Source: Caryophanales bacterium UBA4856 (lineage in GTDB: Bacteria > Bacillota_I > Bacilli_A > RFN20 > CAG-288). From it: a stretch of 64,000 nucleotides of DNA. Below the pieces are notes generated by a model. That model had not been told where the DNA came from. It was given only the letters and a program-made list of their open reading frames with translations, and ran no database searches. The position numbers and the translations under genes were made by a program. Within the stretch, counting starts at the first letter, position 1. Every line of letters begins with the position of its first letter. Below, piece after piece: positions 31,684 through 40,700 of this stretch. The stretch is taken from the NCBI GenBank assembly GCA_002399765.1, contig DHEG01000015.1, forward strand, positions 70,973 to 134,972, written 5' to 3'.

Positions 31684-34524
31684 TCAAATGATTCTTAACC
31701 CTAGCGTCTGATCCTCAATCTCGATTCCGTCGGTATCGAAATAGAAGCTTACCCTGTCGCCCCGCTCCAGGCCATTGATAGAACTTATAAAACAGGTTCT
31801 GTTGTTACCGTAGGAATCAGAGAATTGCACACGATAGAAGACTTTGTCCCCATAATCGAGTATGTCCAAGACCAACCCGTCTATTCCAGGTCCCTTTGAC
31901 AATTTATAGCTATCGTGTTGAACCATTAAATCGAATTCATCTTGGAAGGCCAATTCTCTTTCGCCTTCAACTATTTTCTTTGAGACCAATTCGTTGGCGA
32001 GCAAAAGGAATTTATCAATTCCAAAGAAATACGCCTTGTTGGCCTGGCCCAAGGCTTGATGTTGCTCCTGATAAAGCTTTTCCAGTCCGGCAGCCAGGTC
32101 GAAAGTCAATTCGCCTATAGGATCAATGCGGACACGGGTGTCCTTTAGCTCCTTGGCGAAACTCATATCCAACTCCTTTAGCTCCTTTTCCAAGTCACGG
32201 GAAATGCGATTCAAGGTCTGATTGTAAAAGTCGTTCTCAATGCCAAGCGAGTCTTCAAGGGTCAGTCTCTCTTCGGTCGACCCGGACTTGCGGAAATTGC
32301 GATGCTCCCTTATTCGGTCATGATAAGTTTGGCTACCCTTTTCGACCTGTGAAATGTATTTAGCGAAATCTTCGGACTCGTTGGCCTTTTGCTCCGCGAA
32401 AATGGACTTCGTCCTGATCATCAAAGACTTTCGCGAAAGTCTGTGAATATCCTTGGCGAATTTCCTTTCCTGCTTGGCAAATGATTTGGTGAACTTCTCC
32501 TGAAGTCCTTTGAGTCCTGATATCTTCGCCTCTTCCAAAGAAGAGGGGTTTCCAGTTATGCTGTTTTTCCTTAAGTAAGAATCAATGGCAGACCTGGCTT
32601 TGTCAACACCCTCGGCCAATCCCGCCTTATGGGAAATCTGCGACTTGTCAAACAGGGCATTGAGCTGGCTGATTATCTGTTCGAGGGAATTGCTTTGATA
32701 TTGCAAAAGCTCAAAGTCCTTCTGGTCTTTCCTTCGTGCATCTTTGTAATTGGCCTTTGTCGAAGACATAAGTGCCTTTTTGCTTTTGACGAAATCCTTT
32801 TTGTCTTTAATGAATGAGGACTTCAAGGATTTCTCTTCTTTTTTCAGCTCTCGCCTTATGGCCTTTATTGCCGACTTGTTATTGACCTGCTCCAAATATG
32901 AAGAAGAATATTTGTCTTTCAGGAATGATTCGGAAAAGACATCTGCGGAATCCCTGACGAGTTTGCTTCCCTGCTTAAGATCAATCTTTCGACCAAGAAT
33001 ACCCGAGAAGGTGCGCTTGAGCGAGACATCAAGTTCAGAAAGGCAGCCATCAGGAGTCCCCTTCGATAGCCCAATCTTCACCTTTTCATACTGATTCTTG
33101 AGGTTCTTGACCTTCTCGTCATATTCGCCGACTATCGTGGCGCTTCTTTCCCTGATCTTCTCGTTATAGAGAGAGCTCGAGAAACGGCGCGCCAATTCGT
33201 GGTAGAAGGAAAAGTACGAACGGAAGACATCCTTTTCGGGAAGGGGGCCAATTATGACCTTGCCTTGGCTATCGAAAAGAAAGATGCGGTGGAACTTTAT
33301 CCTTGCGGAAACCTTTGAACCTGCTTTGGACTTGTTTTCAAAGCACTTTGCGAAGATGACCTGACCATCCGATGTTTCCATCTTTAAGACGTTTTCTTTC
33401 TCGACGATGGAAATCAAAGAGCCCAACTCGTCATTACCCTCAAACGCAATCCCATCCAGGGGAATCCCGACTTCAACATCTTGGTTGGCAAGGCTTTTCA
33501 GCAAGGGAGGCAGGGTTTGCCTGAAACTTCCAATGACCAAAGTTCCCTCGCTGATCTTTCCCCTTACAAAGCTCTTCTTCGGAAACAGGCCATCGATCTC
33601 CCTGCCGTTGTCCTTTCTGAACAGATAGGTTTTGTTCAAAGGAAAGGCTGTAGGGTTTTTGACATTGGCTACAATGACCTCTGGTTCATCAAAGTCGGGG
33701 CCCGGATTAAAAAGTTCTCCTTCTCCCTCCCTGTTGGCGAAATCCGTCTCGCTTCCATCCGTCATCCGGATCGAATACACGCCCTTCTCCCACTTGAGTT
33801 TCCCCTCCTCCTTTTTAATCTCTCCATTGCTCAATTTTTCAAGTACACGTATGTTCCCGGGAAATTTGAAAAGCTCGTTCAGGGAGCCTTGGGCAAGAAT
33901 GGTGCCTTTATCCAAGAGCGCCACAGAATCGACTTCTTTGGCCAACGGATAACAGGAGGAAGAAAAGATGATCACACACTTATTTGTTAAAGTTGCCAAG
34001 CCCTTGATTACCGTGAGGTAAGAAGATGTCTTTTCAACATCTTGACCTTCTAGGGGATCGTCAATCAAAACAGTTGAGCCCCTTATGAAGGCACAGGCTA
34101 CGGATAGCCTAAGCCTGGTGTCCTCGCTTAGGTATTTTGTCTTTGCTCCCAAGAAATCGCGGAGGGACAAGACATCGATGAGCTTTTCCCTAAATTCCGC
34201 ACCGCTTTGGCTTGGCTTATCGGAAGCAGAATTTAGTACCTCGGACACAGTGGCATAAGAGCTGAAATCCTCGTTCTTGAAGATGATGCCAAAGTCACGT
34301 TCCTGGGCCGTAACAAACGTTATGTCCTTGCCGCTTTCAATGATCGAACCTGCCGTTGGCTTCTCCAAGCCGGCAATCAAGCAGAGCAAGGTGGATTTAC
34401 CTGCCTTCCTTTCCCCGATGACCGCGGTGACTTTTCCGTTCTCGGCCTTTAAATTCAAGTCTTTTATCGCCGCTATGCCGTCGTCATATATCTTGGAAAC
34501 ATCTATGAGCTTGATTCCAGCCAT
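31684..34524 (-). CDS. MalK/UgpC-like ABC ATPase with degenerate motifs and a long coiled-coil insertion
   Basis: The 946-residue protein starts with an ABC ATPase domain (residues 1-230) of the sugar-importer type. Walker A reads GERKAGKST (37-45): the lysine is kept but the inner glycine is K. The Q-loop reads GIIFKNEDF (K for Q), the signature LSEDT instead of LSGGQ, Walker B VLIDDP (D for the catalytic E), and the switch histidine is lost (FSSSCYPLA). Residues about 240-440 resemble MalK OB/TOBE regulatory segments. A Lys/Glu/Ser-rich coiled coil spans about 460-830. The last 70 residues return to a TOBE-like fold (RGDRVSFYFDTDGIEIED). No permease is nearby. A structural or regulatory ATP-binding role is inferred. 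Confidence 0.75.
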   Translation of the reverse strand: MAGIKLIDVSKIYDDGIAAIKDLNLKAENGKVTAVIGERKAGKSTLLCLIAGLEKPTAGSIIESGKDITFVTAQERDFGIIFKNEDFSSYATVSEVLNSASDKPSQSGAEFREKLIDVLSLRDFLGAKTKYLSEDTRLRLSVACAFIRGSTVLIDDPLEGQDVEKTSSYLTVIKGLATLTNKCVIIFSSSCYPLAKEVDSVALLDKGTILAQGSLNELFKFPGNIRVLEKLSNGEIKKEEGKLKWEKGVYSIRMTDGSETDFANREGEGELFNPGPDFDEPEVIVANVKNPTAFPLNKTYLFRKDNGREIDGLFPKKSFVRGKISEGTLVIGSFRQTLPPLLKSLANQDVEVGIPLDGIAFEGNDELGSLISIVEKENVLKMETSDGQVIFAKCFENKSKAGSKVSARIKFHRIFLFDSQGKVIIGPLPEKDVFRSYFSFYHELARRFSSSLYNEKIRERSATIVGEYDEKVKNLKNQYEKVKIGLSKGTPDGCLSELDVSLKRTFSGILGRKIDLKQGSKLVRDSADVFSESFLKDKYSSSYLEQVNNKSAIKAIRRELKKEEKSLKSSFIKDKKDFVKSKKALMSSTKANYKDARRKDQKDFELLQYQSNSLEQIISQLNALFDKSQISHKAGLAEGVDKARSAIDSYLRKNSITGNPSSLEEAKISGLKGLQEKFTKSFAKQERKFAKDIHRLSRKSLMIRTKSIFAEQKANESEDFAKYISQVEKGSQTYHDRIREHRNFRKSGSTEERLTLEDSLGIENDFYNQTLNRISRDLEKELKELDMSFAKELKDTRVRIDPIGELTFDLAAGLEKLYQEQHQALGQANKAYFFGIDKFLLLANELVSKKIVEGERELAFQDEFDLMVQHDSYKLSKGPGIDGLVLDILDYGDKVFYRVQFSDSYGNNRTCFISSINGLERGDRVSFYFDTDGIEIEDQTLGLRII

Positions 34525-34618
34525 TTTTCCCTCTTACCGGATTCGAAAGACCTAGAATCCATTTATAAGAAGACTATAAAACCAATGGCCTCAGTTGTCT
34601 AACAAACAACGTCACCGA

Positions 34619-36142
34619 TCAAAACTCCGAGTCCAAGTCGCTAGCTCTGTACCACTTGGTCCTATCCACTATGGAGATTTCGCCAACCTTGGTATCGGAA
34701 AGGATTATCCCACCATGCTTTTTGTAGAAACTAAGTTCTTTAAGGGCCTCGACGGTGATCCGCTCCCCGGGAATAAGAAGAGGAATGCCAGGGGGATAGA
34801 TCATTACGGACTCGGCCGATATCTCTCCCGCCGCATCCTTTGAAGGAACGACTCTGTGGGGAGCATTGAAAGCCACCCTCGGGCGAACGACCAATTCGGG
34901 GTAAGTGAAGTTGAAATGAGGCATGCGATGAACCATCCTCTTGGAATAGTGATTTTCGGATAGTTCCTTGAAAGCCGAAATCAAGGTATTCGTTTGCTCA
35001 TCGGTAGTGCCAACACCAAAAATGGCTAGACAGCAACGGAATTCGCCCAATTCCAACTGTACGTTGCTTCTCATCTTAAGCTCATGGTAAGCATCGAACC
35101 CTGTTATTCCCAAACCAGATACATCTACAACCAACTTTGTGTCATCAATACCAAAGCGTCCCTTGCCATCAATATATGAATGGTCGATGACTGAAAGTCC
35201 AGGGATCTGCGATAGTTCCTTACGAGCCCTAAGGCACTTGGCTATAGTGGATCCCAAAAGGGCGTCTCCATCAAAGAACATGCGCTTTCTGGCAGCATCA
35301 ATCGAAGCCATCAAAAGCGAGTTGGGCGATGTCGACATCATCATGGAGAAGACGGCCTTCACTCGATCCCAGTCAACCCTTTTGCCTTTGTACATCACCA
35401 GCGAAGATTGGGTCAGCGAACCGCCAGTCTTATGCATCGAGGCAGTGGTAATGTCGAAACCTGCCTGTAAGGCACCCAACGGCAATCTGTCGGAGAAATA
35501 GAAATGCGTTCCATGCGCCTCGTCAGCCATGGCAATCATTCCATGTTTGTGAGCCAAGGCAGCGATTGCCTTCAAATCAGAGACAAGCCCAAAGTAGGTG
35601 GGGTTAATGGCAAAGACAACTTTTGCATCGGGATTCTGCTCGATGGCCTTAGCATATTCCTCTACCGGTACGCCGTTGGATATACCCGTCAAAGGATCTA
35701 TATCCGGTTTGACGAAAATGGGCACGGCTCCGCTGAGTATCAAGGCATTGATCACTGACTTGTGAACATTTCTCGGCAGAATTATCTTGTCTTTGGCCCG
35801 CAGCACGCCAAGGATCTCGGTAAGGATGCCGCCCGTAGTGCCATTCACAGAGAAGAGACACCCATCGGCCTTGAAGGCCTTTGCACAAAGGTCTTCGGCT
35901 TCCTTGATCACGCCGCTGGGTTTGACGAGATTGTCCATCCCATACGGTCCATTGATGTCACATTCATAGGTCCGCTTACCGACAAATTCTTCCAAATCAT
36001 TGTCAAACCCACCCATCTTATGACCAGGTACATCAAAGGGAACAGGCTTTGACAATACATATTGTTCTAGGGCTTCCAAGAAGGGCTCGCGTTTCTGCAG
36101 ATTGAATTCAAGCAAGGCCTGCTTCGACATTTTCTTTTCCAT
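34619..36142 (-). CDS. Orn/Lys/Arg decarboxylase family PLP enzyme
   Basis: The 507-residue fold-type I PLP enzyme is related to arginine and lysine decarboxylases (SpeA/CadA/YaaO). It shows FDVPGHKMGG, NGTTGGILTEIL, MADEAHGTHFYF and the Schiff-base lysine in ASMHKTGGSLTQSS. It should decarboxylate a basic amino acid to a polyamine precursor (agmatine, cadaverine or putrescine). AAGGATAA precedes the ATG. It lies 51 bases downstream of metK on the same strand, which is suggestive because SAM feeds spermidine synthesis, but spermidine synthase is not in the window. The substrate is not certain. Confidence 0.87.
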   Translation of the reverse strand: MEKKMSKQALLEFNLQKREPFLEALEQYVLSKPVPFDVPGHKMGGFDNDLEEFVGKRTYECDINGPYGMDNLVKPSGVIKEAEDLCAKAFKADGCLFSVNGTTGGILTEILGVLRAKDKIILPRNVHKSVINALILSGAVPIFVKPDIDPLTGISNGVPVEEYAKAIEQNPDAKVVFAINPTYFGLVSDLKAIAALAHKHGMIAMADEAHGTHFYFSDRLPLGALQAGFDITTASMHKTGGSLTQSSLVMYKGKRVDWDRVKAVFSMMMSTSPNSLLMASIDAARKRMFFDGDALLGSTIAKCLRARKELSQIPGLSVIDHSYIDGKGRFGIDDTKLVVDVSGLGITGFDAYHELKMRSNVQLELGEFRCCLAIFGVGTTDEQTNTLISAFKELSENHYSKRMVHRMPHFNFTYPELVVRPRVAFNAPHRVVPSKDAAGEISAESVMIYPPGIPLLIPGERITVEALKELSFYKKHGGIILSDTKVGEISIVDRTKWYRASDLDSEF

Positions 36143-36193
36143 TTATCCTTAGTGTCTCCCGGGGTAAATACCCCAGACTACTCATTGGCCGGA

Positions 36194-37384
36194 TTATTTT
36201 AGGCAAAACTTCCTCAGATATTCAACAGCATCGTCCTTCTCCCAGGGCAAATCCAAATCGGGGCGCCCAAAGTGACCATAGCAAGCCAGATCGCCGTAGC
36301 GGAAGGTGGGGTGGGTTAGGGAGAACTTCGATATTATGCCCCAGGGGGTGAAGTCAAATGTTTCCTCATTCTCCAATATCGCCTGAAGTATCAGGGAATC
36401 GGCCACCTTTCCCGTGCCAAAGGTATCGATGTTGATCGAAACCGGTTTTGCGACTCCAATCGCATAGGCGACTTGAACCAGGCATTTCTTAGCCAGCCTA
36501 GCTGAAACGACATTCCTGGCAACATATCGGGCCATATAGGCCCCTGAGCGATCGACCTTGGTGGGATCCTTCCCCGAGAAGGAACCGCCACCATGGGGAG
36601 CCGCCCCACCGTAGGTGTCGACTATGATCTTCCGACCGGTGAGTCCCGTATCCCCGAGAGGTCCTCCTATGACGAAGCGACCGGTTGGATTGACATATAT
36701 CTCCTTCTCGTCCGGAAGATCGAAGCCAAATGATTTCACCACCGGTTTCAGGACCAAGTCCTCAAGTTCCTTTCGGAATTCAGGCAATGACACTTCGGGG
36801 TCCTGCTGACAGGAGAATACCAAGGCATTGACGCTTGGCTCTTCAGGATTCGTGTAATCCACCGTTACTTCCGATTTCATATCGGGACGGGCATGGGGCA
36901 ACTTCCCTGACTTGCGAAGCAACTCGGCAGTCCTCACGATCTTTTGGGCCATGGAATATGCCAAGGGCATGTAGTTCTCGGTCTCGTCGGTCGCATAGCC
37001 AAACATCATCCCCTGATCCCCGGCACCCAATTCCCTGGGATTGCCCCTATTTACGCCTTGGGCTATGTCGGGGCTTTGGGTATTAACCAACACTTCCACC
37101 TGCATCGAATCCGGCCCAATCCCGGATTCGGGAGTCGTATAGCCGATGTCGCGGACCGTCTTGCGGGCTATTCTCTCATACCCTTTGGGCCCAATATCGG
37201 CTTTGGTAGTTATCTCACCAGCAATTATTATCTTCTCTTTGGTGGCCATTACCTCACAGGCGACATGGGAATTCGGATCCTGAGCCAAGCAAGCATCGAG
37301 AATCCTATCGGCAATCTGGTCGCAGATCTTATCAGGATGACCTTCGCCAACAGCTTCAGAAGTAAACAGTACCTTTGGTTTCAT
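36194..37384 (-). CDS. metK: S-adenosylmethionine synthetase
   Basis: The 396-residue enzyme joins methionine and ATP to form SAM. Motifs include SEAVGEGHPDKICDQIAD, the GAGDQGMMFGYA hexapeptide region and the GGGSFSGKDPTKVDRSGAY phosphate-binding segment. The start at 37384 has AAAGGGAC before it and matches known N termini. The 5' leader of about 70 bases contains a hairpin that buries the ribosome site. Length and conservation are normal. Confidence 0.96.
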   Translation of the reverse strand: MKPKVLFTSEAVGEGHPDKICDQIADRILDACLAQDPNSHVACEVMATKEKIIIAGEITTKADIGPKGYERIARKTVRDIGYTTPESGIGPDSMQVEVLVNTQSPDIAQGVNRGNPRELGAGDQGMMFGYATDETENYMPLAYSMAQKIVRTAELLRKSGKLPHARPDMKSEVTVDYTNPEEPSVNALVFSCQQDPEVSLPEFRKELEDLVLKPVVKSFGFDLPDEKEIYVNPTGRFVIGGPLGDTGLTGRKIIVDTYGGAAPHGGGSFSGKDPTKVDRSGAYMARYVARNVVSARLAKKCLVQVAYAIGVAKPVSINIDTFGTGKVADSLILQAILENEETFDFTPWGIISKFSLTHPTFRYGDLACYGHFGRPDLDLPWEKDDAVEYLRKFCLK

Positions 37385-37386
37385 AT

Positions 37387-37403
37387 GTCCCTTTCTCAAG
37401 GAC
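37387..37403 (-). promoter_or_regulatory. Hairpin covering the metK ribosome-binding site
   Basis: On the minus strand GTCCTT (37403-37398) pairs with AAGGGAC across a five-base loop GAGAA, a 6-bp helix with one G-U pair ending 2 bases before the ATG. It buries the only Shine-Dalgarno sequence. This layout is reminiscent of translational SAM switches on metK, but I see no further match to a known class. Confidence 0.4.
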
Positions 37404-37460
37404 CAGCGGATGAGCGGTATGTCTTTCGCCCGGCCGGAGTTCTTTTTGGAGTTTCGGTTT

Positions 37461-37488
37461 AAAGTATAGACCTAACTATCACTGTCAA
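37461..37488 (-). promoter_or_regulatory. metK promoter
   Basis: Minus-strand TTGACA (37483-37488) lies 16 bases from TACTTT (37461-37466). The -35 box is perfect and the -10 box is modest. It predicts a leader of about 70 bases before the metK ATG. Confidence 0.6.
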
Positions 37489-37497
37489 CGCGTAAAA

Positions 37498-38487
37498 TCA
37501 CTTCCCAACCATATTTGACCAATCCTGGGGATTGTCGTCGGAAAAAAACACTTTGGACTCAGGGGGAAAGCCGAAGAAGTCATTGGGCCAATTCACCTCC
37601 CCGATAAGAGACGGAAAGCCATCCAAGACAATCGATTCATAGACTTGATTTAAATCATCTTGGGCTTTTGCGAACAAATCCAGGAACGATTCATTTGTCG
37701 TACTTTCAAGGAGCGGATCCTTCCAAGCGACGCCCTCAACATTCAAACATCTATCGCCAATTTCCCCAGAGACCTTAAAGCCATTCCCAATGTTGGTTAT
37801 TCTACGAAAGCCTGAGTTTACATACAGGCCTCTCTTAAGTTTTGCCCTGCTGACGGAAACGCATTCGGAATAGAAATCGTCACTGACTTCCTCATGAAGC
37901 AATTTCTCAATCACTTTTTTAAAATGCTTATCTATAATTCTTGTCTCGCTTTTGACGAAGGGCAAGGCATCCTCGGGGTTCCTTATGAAATAGGTGGCCT
38001 CGAACCTATTGGCCATGGCGATGTCAATCGCCTCTTCCAAGTGCAGCTGCCGCGAAAGCCAATATCTTCCCTTCCGTCCATCGTTGCTGAATCGGGAGAA
38101 ATACAAAACATATGGATAGCAGCGGGAATCCAAAATATAGTGTGACAGGAATCCGAATGACCACGACTCGAATGCGTTTCTTTCCTTAGGATCTTCAATG
38201 CCCGATATCTCAAAGGCAAAGGCCTTGATCAAGTCATTGCCTGTCAAGAGATGGGTCTTGTTGCCCAGATCTCTATGTCGCAGGAACGGATGCAAGTCAA
38301 TGATTGAGTTCAAGCCATAAGCGGAGAGGACATCAGGCCCTTGGGCGCCAAGGAGAAGGAAGTGCAAATTGTCGAACAGGAATGATTGGTGGCCTTTGCA
38401 ATCTTGGCCCTCACCCGTATCGGCGTTTACTATTTCTTGGTCGTACAGCTCAGTCGCAAGAACGTTTTGCGATATCAATAAACCCAT
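37498..38487 (-). CDS. Zinc-dependent phospholipase C family protein
   Basis: The 329-residue protein has the PF00882-type pattern seen in many Bacillota: NLHFLLLGAQGPDVLS near residue 45, HPFLRHRD, and FGFLSHYILDSRCYPYV near 115, with His and Asp residues suited to a trinuclear zinc site. No signal peptide is visible, so it is probably cytoplasmic and may act on a soluble phosphodiester or be regulatory rather than a toxin. It starts 12 bases after pduL on the same strand. The substrate is unknown. Confidence 0.7.
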   Translation of the reverse strand: MGLLISQNVLATELYDQEIVNADTGEGQDCKGHQSFLFDNLHFLLLGAQGPDVLSAYGLNSIIDLHPFLRHRDLGNKTHLLTGNDLIKAFAFEISGIEDPKERNAFESWSFGFLSHYILDSRCYPYVLYFSRFSNDGRKGRYWLSRQLHLEEAIDIAMANRFEATYFIRNPEDALPFVKSETRIIDKHFKKVIEKLLHEEVSDDFYSECVSVSRAKLKRGLYVNSGFRRITNIGNGFKVSGEIGDRCLNVEGVAWKDPLLESTTNESFLDLFAKAQDDLNQVYESIVLDGFPSLIGEVNWPNDFFGFPPESKVFFSDDNPQDWSNMVGK

Positions 38488-38499
38488 TGTTCCTAGGCC

Positions 38500-39120
38500 T
38501 CACAGGACGATGAAACCCGTACCGGACTTCCTTATCCCAGCCGCGTTGCCTTCGTCGGTATCAAGATGCATTGCCAGGTCGAAACTGGGGTGAACCCTGA
38601 CGACGACATCGTCGAAGACAAGATGACGGGGGGAGTCGGAAGTGACATCCACTTTGACTATTTGGCCGTTTGCCACGCCAAGTTGCTGCGCTTGTTCGGG
38701 ATTGCAATGAATGTGGCGTTTTTGGGCTACCAATCCATAGGGCAGGGATACTTTCTTCATGACATTCCCCTTTTCATCCAAGGACAATACCGCAAGCGGG
38801 ACAGAGCCTTCCACATCGCCCGAGACCCTGATTGGAAGGTCTACGCCTAATGTCCTTCCGTCAGTGAGGGAACATTCAAACTGGTTGTACTTGCGGGCGG
38901 GTCCCAGTATGGAAAGGCAATCCATGCGATGGGCTTTGCCATCCTTGCCAAGGGTTTCGATAGCTACCCTTACATCAGAGACGTACTGTCCGTGTTGGCT
39001 TAGGGGCCTAAGGAAATGAGCATCGAGATCAAACCCAGCGCCGAATAATTCATCTAAGGTCCTTTGGTTGAGATGGCAATGATGGGCACTTACTTCGACC
39101 TTGAATCTTTTAGCTTCCAT
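38500..39120 (-). CDS. pduL: PduL-type phosphotransacylase
   Basis: The 206-residue protein contains the two zinc-binding beta-barrel halves of PduL: VSAHHCHLNQRTLDEL near the N terminus and a second AQKRHIHCNPEQAQQLGV block, plus the final FDLAMHLDTDEGNAAG. The enzyme interconverts acyl-CoA and acyl-phosphate and replaces Pta in some Bacillota. No microcompartment shell gene is present and no encapsulation peptide is obvious, so a housekeeping acetate role is likely. AGAGG is 7 bases before the chosen ATG; TTG at 39135 was rejected. Confidence 0.9.
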   Translation of the reverse strand: MEAKRFKVEVSAHHCHLNQRTLDELFGAGFDLDAHFLRPLSQHGQYVSDVRVAIETLGKDGKAHRMDCLSILGPARKYNQFECSLTDGRTLGVDLPIRVSGDVEGSVPLAVLSLDEKGNVMKKVSLPYGLVAQKRHIHCNPEQAQQLGVANGQIVKVDVTSDSPRHLVFDDVVVRVHPSFDLAMHLDTDEGNAAGIRKSGTGFIVL

Positions 39121-39176
39121 TTCAAGCCTCTTCAATCGCTTAAATTATAAACTTGGTCTGATGCCAATAATGCGAA

Positions 39177-39194
39177 ATACTTATCGGTAAGTAT
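39177..39194. promoter_or_regulatory. Palindrome in a divergent promoter region
   Basis: ATACTTA (39177-39183) and TAAGTAT (39188-39194) form a perfect 7-bp inverted repeat with a TCGG centre. It lies between pduL and the YgjP-like gene and touches a TATATT/TATTAT -10-like element (39192-39199). It could be an operator for either gene. Confidence 0.4.
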
Positions 39195-39209
39195 ATTATT
39201 TCAAGTGTA

Positions 39210-39908
39210 ATGGCAAACGATAAAGAACAGTTTGAATTGAGGCTGCCCGATGGGAGAGTCGTAAAAATACCCATCACTTGGTCCAAGGGGGGATCAAGGG
39301 TAATGGCATACATTGCCTATGGCCGCATCGAGGCCACCATCGGAACCCGTTTTCCCCATGAAAGAATCGGGGAAACACTTCAGAAAATATTAAGAAAACT
39401 AAGGTCGCCAGCCGTCAGTCAGCTTTCCTTCAAAAGCATGCTTGATTGGCCTAGCAAAACAATCTACGTGCTTGGCAAGAAGAGAAAGCTTACAAATGAT
39501 CCCACCCTTATGGATGACAAAAACTATTTCTTTTATGAAAAGGGAAGCGACTTCACCAAAAGTTTCGACTCCTCTTTTAGGAAATATCTTCTGTATAGGA
39601 TCAAGGAAGAAGCCACAAGATCCAACATAAGAATCGATTTCTTCAAAGTCAAAGTAGGCCGTTACCGTTCCAAGCAAGCCTCCTTCAGATCCATAGACAA
39701 GTTATTTGAATTTGACAGACGGGTATTCGCTTATGCTCCCATTGTGGTTGACTCGGTGATAGACCACGAATTGTCCCACACCGTTTCAATAAGACACGAC
39801 AAGGAGTTTTATAGGATACTATATAGACAAATACCGGAATGCATTTACAAGAACTCTAAATGGATAATCACCACCGGGAACTTTGGGAGTGACCCTTATG
39901 CCTTATAA
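39210..39908 (+). CDS. YgjP/DUF45-like metal-dependent hydrolase
   Basis: The 232-residue protein ends with the zinc metallopeptidase signature: HELSH at residues 186-190, followed by SIRHDKEFYRILYRQIPE, as in the YgjP/SprT-like M48-related family. The N-terminal half has beta-rich segments typical of the group. Function in vivo is not established for the family. No Shine-Dalgarno sequence precedes the ATG, and a -10-like element lies only about 11 bases upstream, so the transcript may be leaderless. The end overlaps the next gene by 11 bases. Confidence 0.75.
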   Translation: MANDKEQFELRLPDGRVVKIPITWSKGGSRVMAYIAYGRIEATIGTRFPHERIGETLQKILRKLRSPAVSQLSFKSMLDWPSKTIYVLGKKRKLTNDPTLMDDKNYFFYEKGSDFTKSFDSSFRKYLLYRIKEEATRSNIRIDFFKVKVGRYRSKQASFRSIDKLFEFDRRVFAYAPIVVDSVIDHELSHTVSIRHDKEFYRILYRQIPECIYKNSKWIITTGNFGSDPYAL

Positions 39909-40614
39909 AGAAATCGATAGTCCTCATAATCCGCTATTCAAGGAAATAGAAGACATTAAGAAAGGCAAAAAGAAAAAAGAGGGTTTGGTATTCATCGAAG
40001 GTGAAGACTTGGTAAACGAAGCGATGGCGACCAATCACCTGAAGACAGCCTTGGCCGTAAACCCTCTGCTTTTGCCAAAAGACCATGACGGCCTTATTGT
40101 TTCCGAGCACCTCTATGATAGGCTGGCCCAATTCAAGAGCCCTGCAAAACTGATGGGCATTGCTGAGATTGACTTAACAAATGAGCCTGGCGATAAATGC
40201 ATCTACCTCGATGGGGTACAGGATCCGGGCAATGTGGGAACCATAATGAGAACCGCCCTATCCTTTCAATATTCATCAGTATTTCTCTCGATAGATTCCG
40301 CCTCTCCGTTCAACTCGAAGACCATTCAGGCTTCCAAGGGCGCAATTTTTAAGATTCCGATAGGTCAAGCCAAGTTAAGTTACTTAAAGGATAAAGGTTA
40401 CAATATCTACCTGACTTCCCTTAAAGGTGCGGACGAGAGTAAGTACTCGGAATTGAAAAAGCCCTTCGCGTTGGTTTTCGGTAACGAGGGAAGGGGTGTT
40501 TCTGAGGAAAATCTGAAACTGGGCCCGAACTTGAGGATCGAAATGTCGGGCATCGACTCTCTGAATGTCGCAATCGCCGCTGGAATATTGATGTATCGCT
40601 TCCATAAAAGCTGA
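39898..40614 (+). CDS. TrmH/SpoU-family rRNA methyltransferase
   Basis: The 238-residue SPOUT methyltransferase has an N-terminal L30e-like substrate domain (SPHNPLFKEIEDIKKGKKKK) and the knotted C domain with CIYLDGVQDPGNVGTIMRTA, LVFGNEGRGVSEEN and the final DSLNVAIAAGILMYRF. It should 2'-O-methylate rRNA or tRNA using SAM. GGGAG is 9 bases before ATG 39898, so I prefer this start to the TTG at 39883. It is distinct from rlmB at 9704-10444. The exact nucleotide target is unknown. Confidence 0.87.
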   Translation: MPYKEIDSPHNPLFKEIEDIKKGKKKKEGLVFIEGEDLVNEAMATNHLKTALAVNPLLLPKDHDGLIVSEHLYDRLAQFKSPAKLMGIAEIDLTNEPGDKCIYLDGVQDPGNVGTIMRTALSFQYSSVFLSIDSASPFNSKTIQASKGAIFKIPIGQAKLSYLKDKGYNIYLTSLKGADESKYSELKKPFALVFGNEGRGVSEENLKLGPNLRIEMSGIDSLNVAIAAGILMYRFHKS

Positions 40615-40625
40615 GTTTCGGTCGG

Positions 40626-40654
40626 TTGAAAGGTAGTCTAGGTACATATATACT
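40626..40654 (+). promoter_or_regulatory. Promoter of the ileS-lspA-rluD operon
   Basis: TTGAAA (40626-40631) and TATACT (40649-40654) are spaced by 17 bases, followed by a short leader of about 40 bases. The leader is too short for the T-box switch that often controls ileS in Bacillota. Confidence 0.7.
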
Positions 40655-40700
40655 TTTATGGCAATATAAATCGCTTTTTTTACGCTAAAACCGAGAGGAC

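Noticed and set aside
40615-40700. T-box leader for ileS
   Set aside because: Only about 40 bases separate promoter and gene; no specifier loop, T-box sequence or terminator is present.
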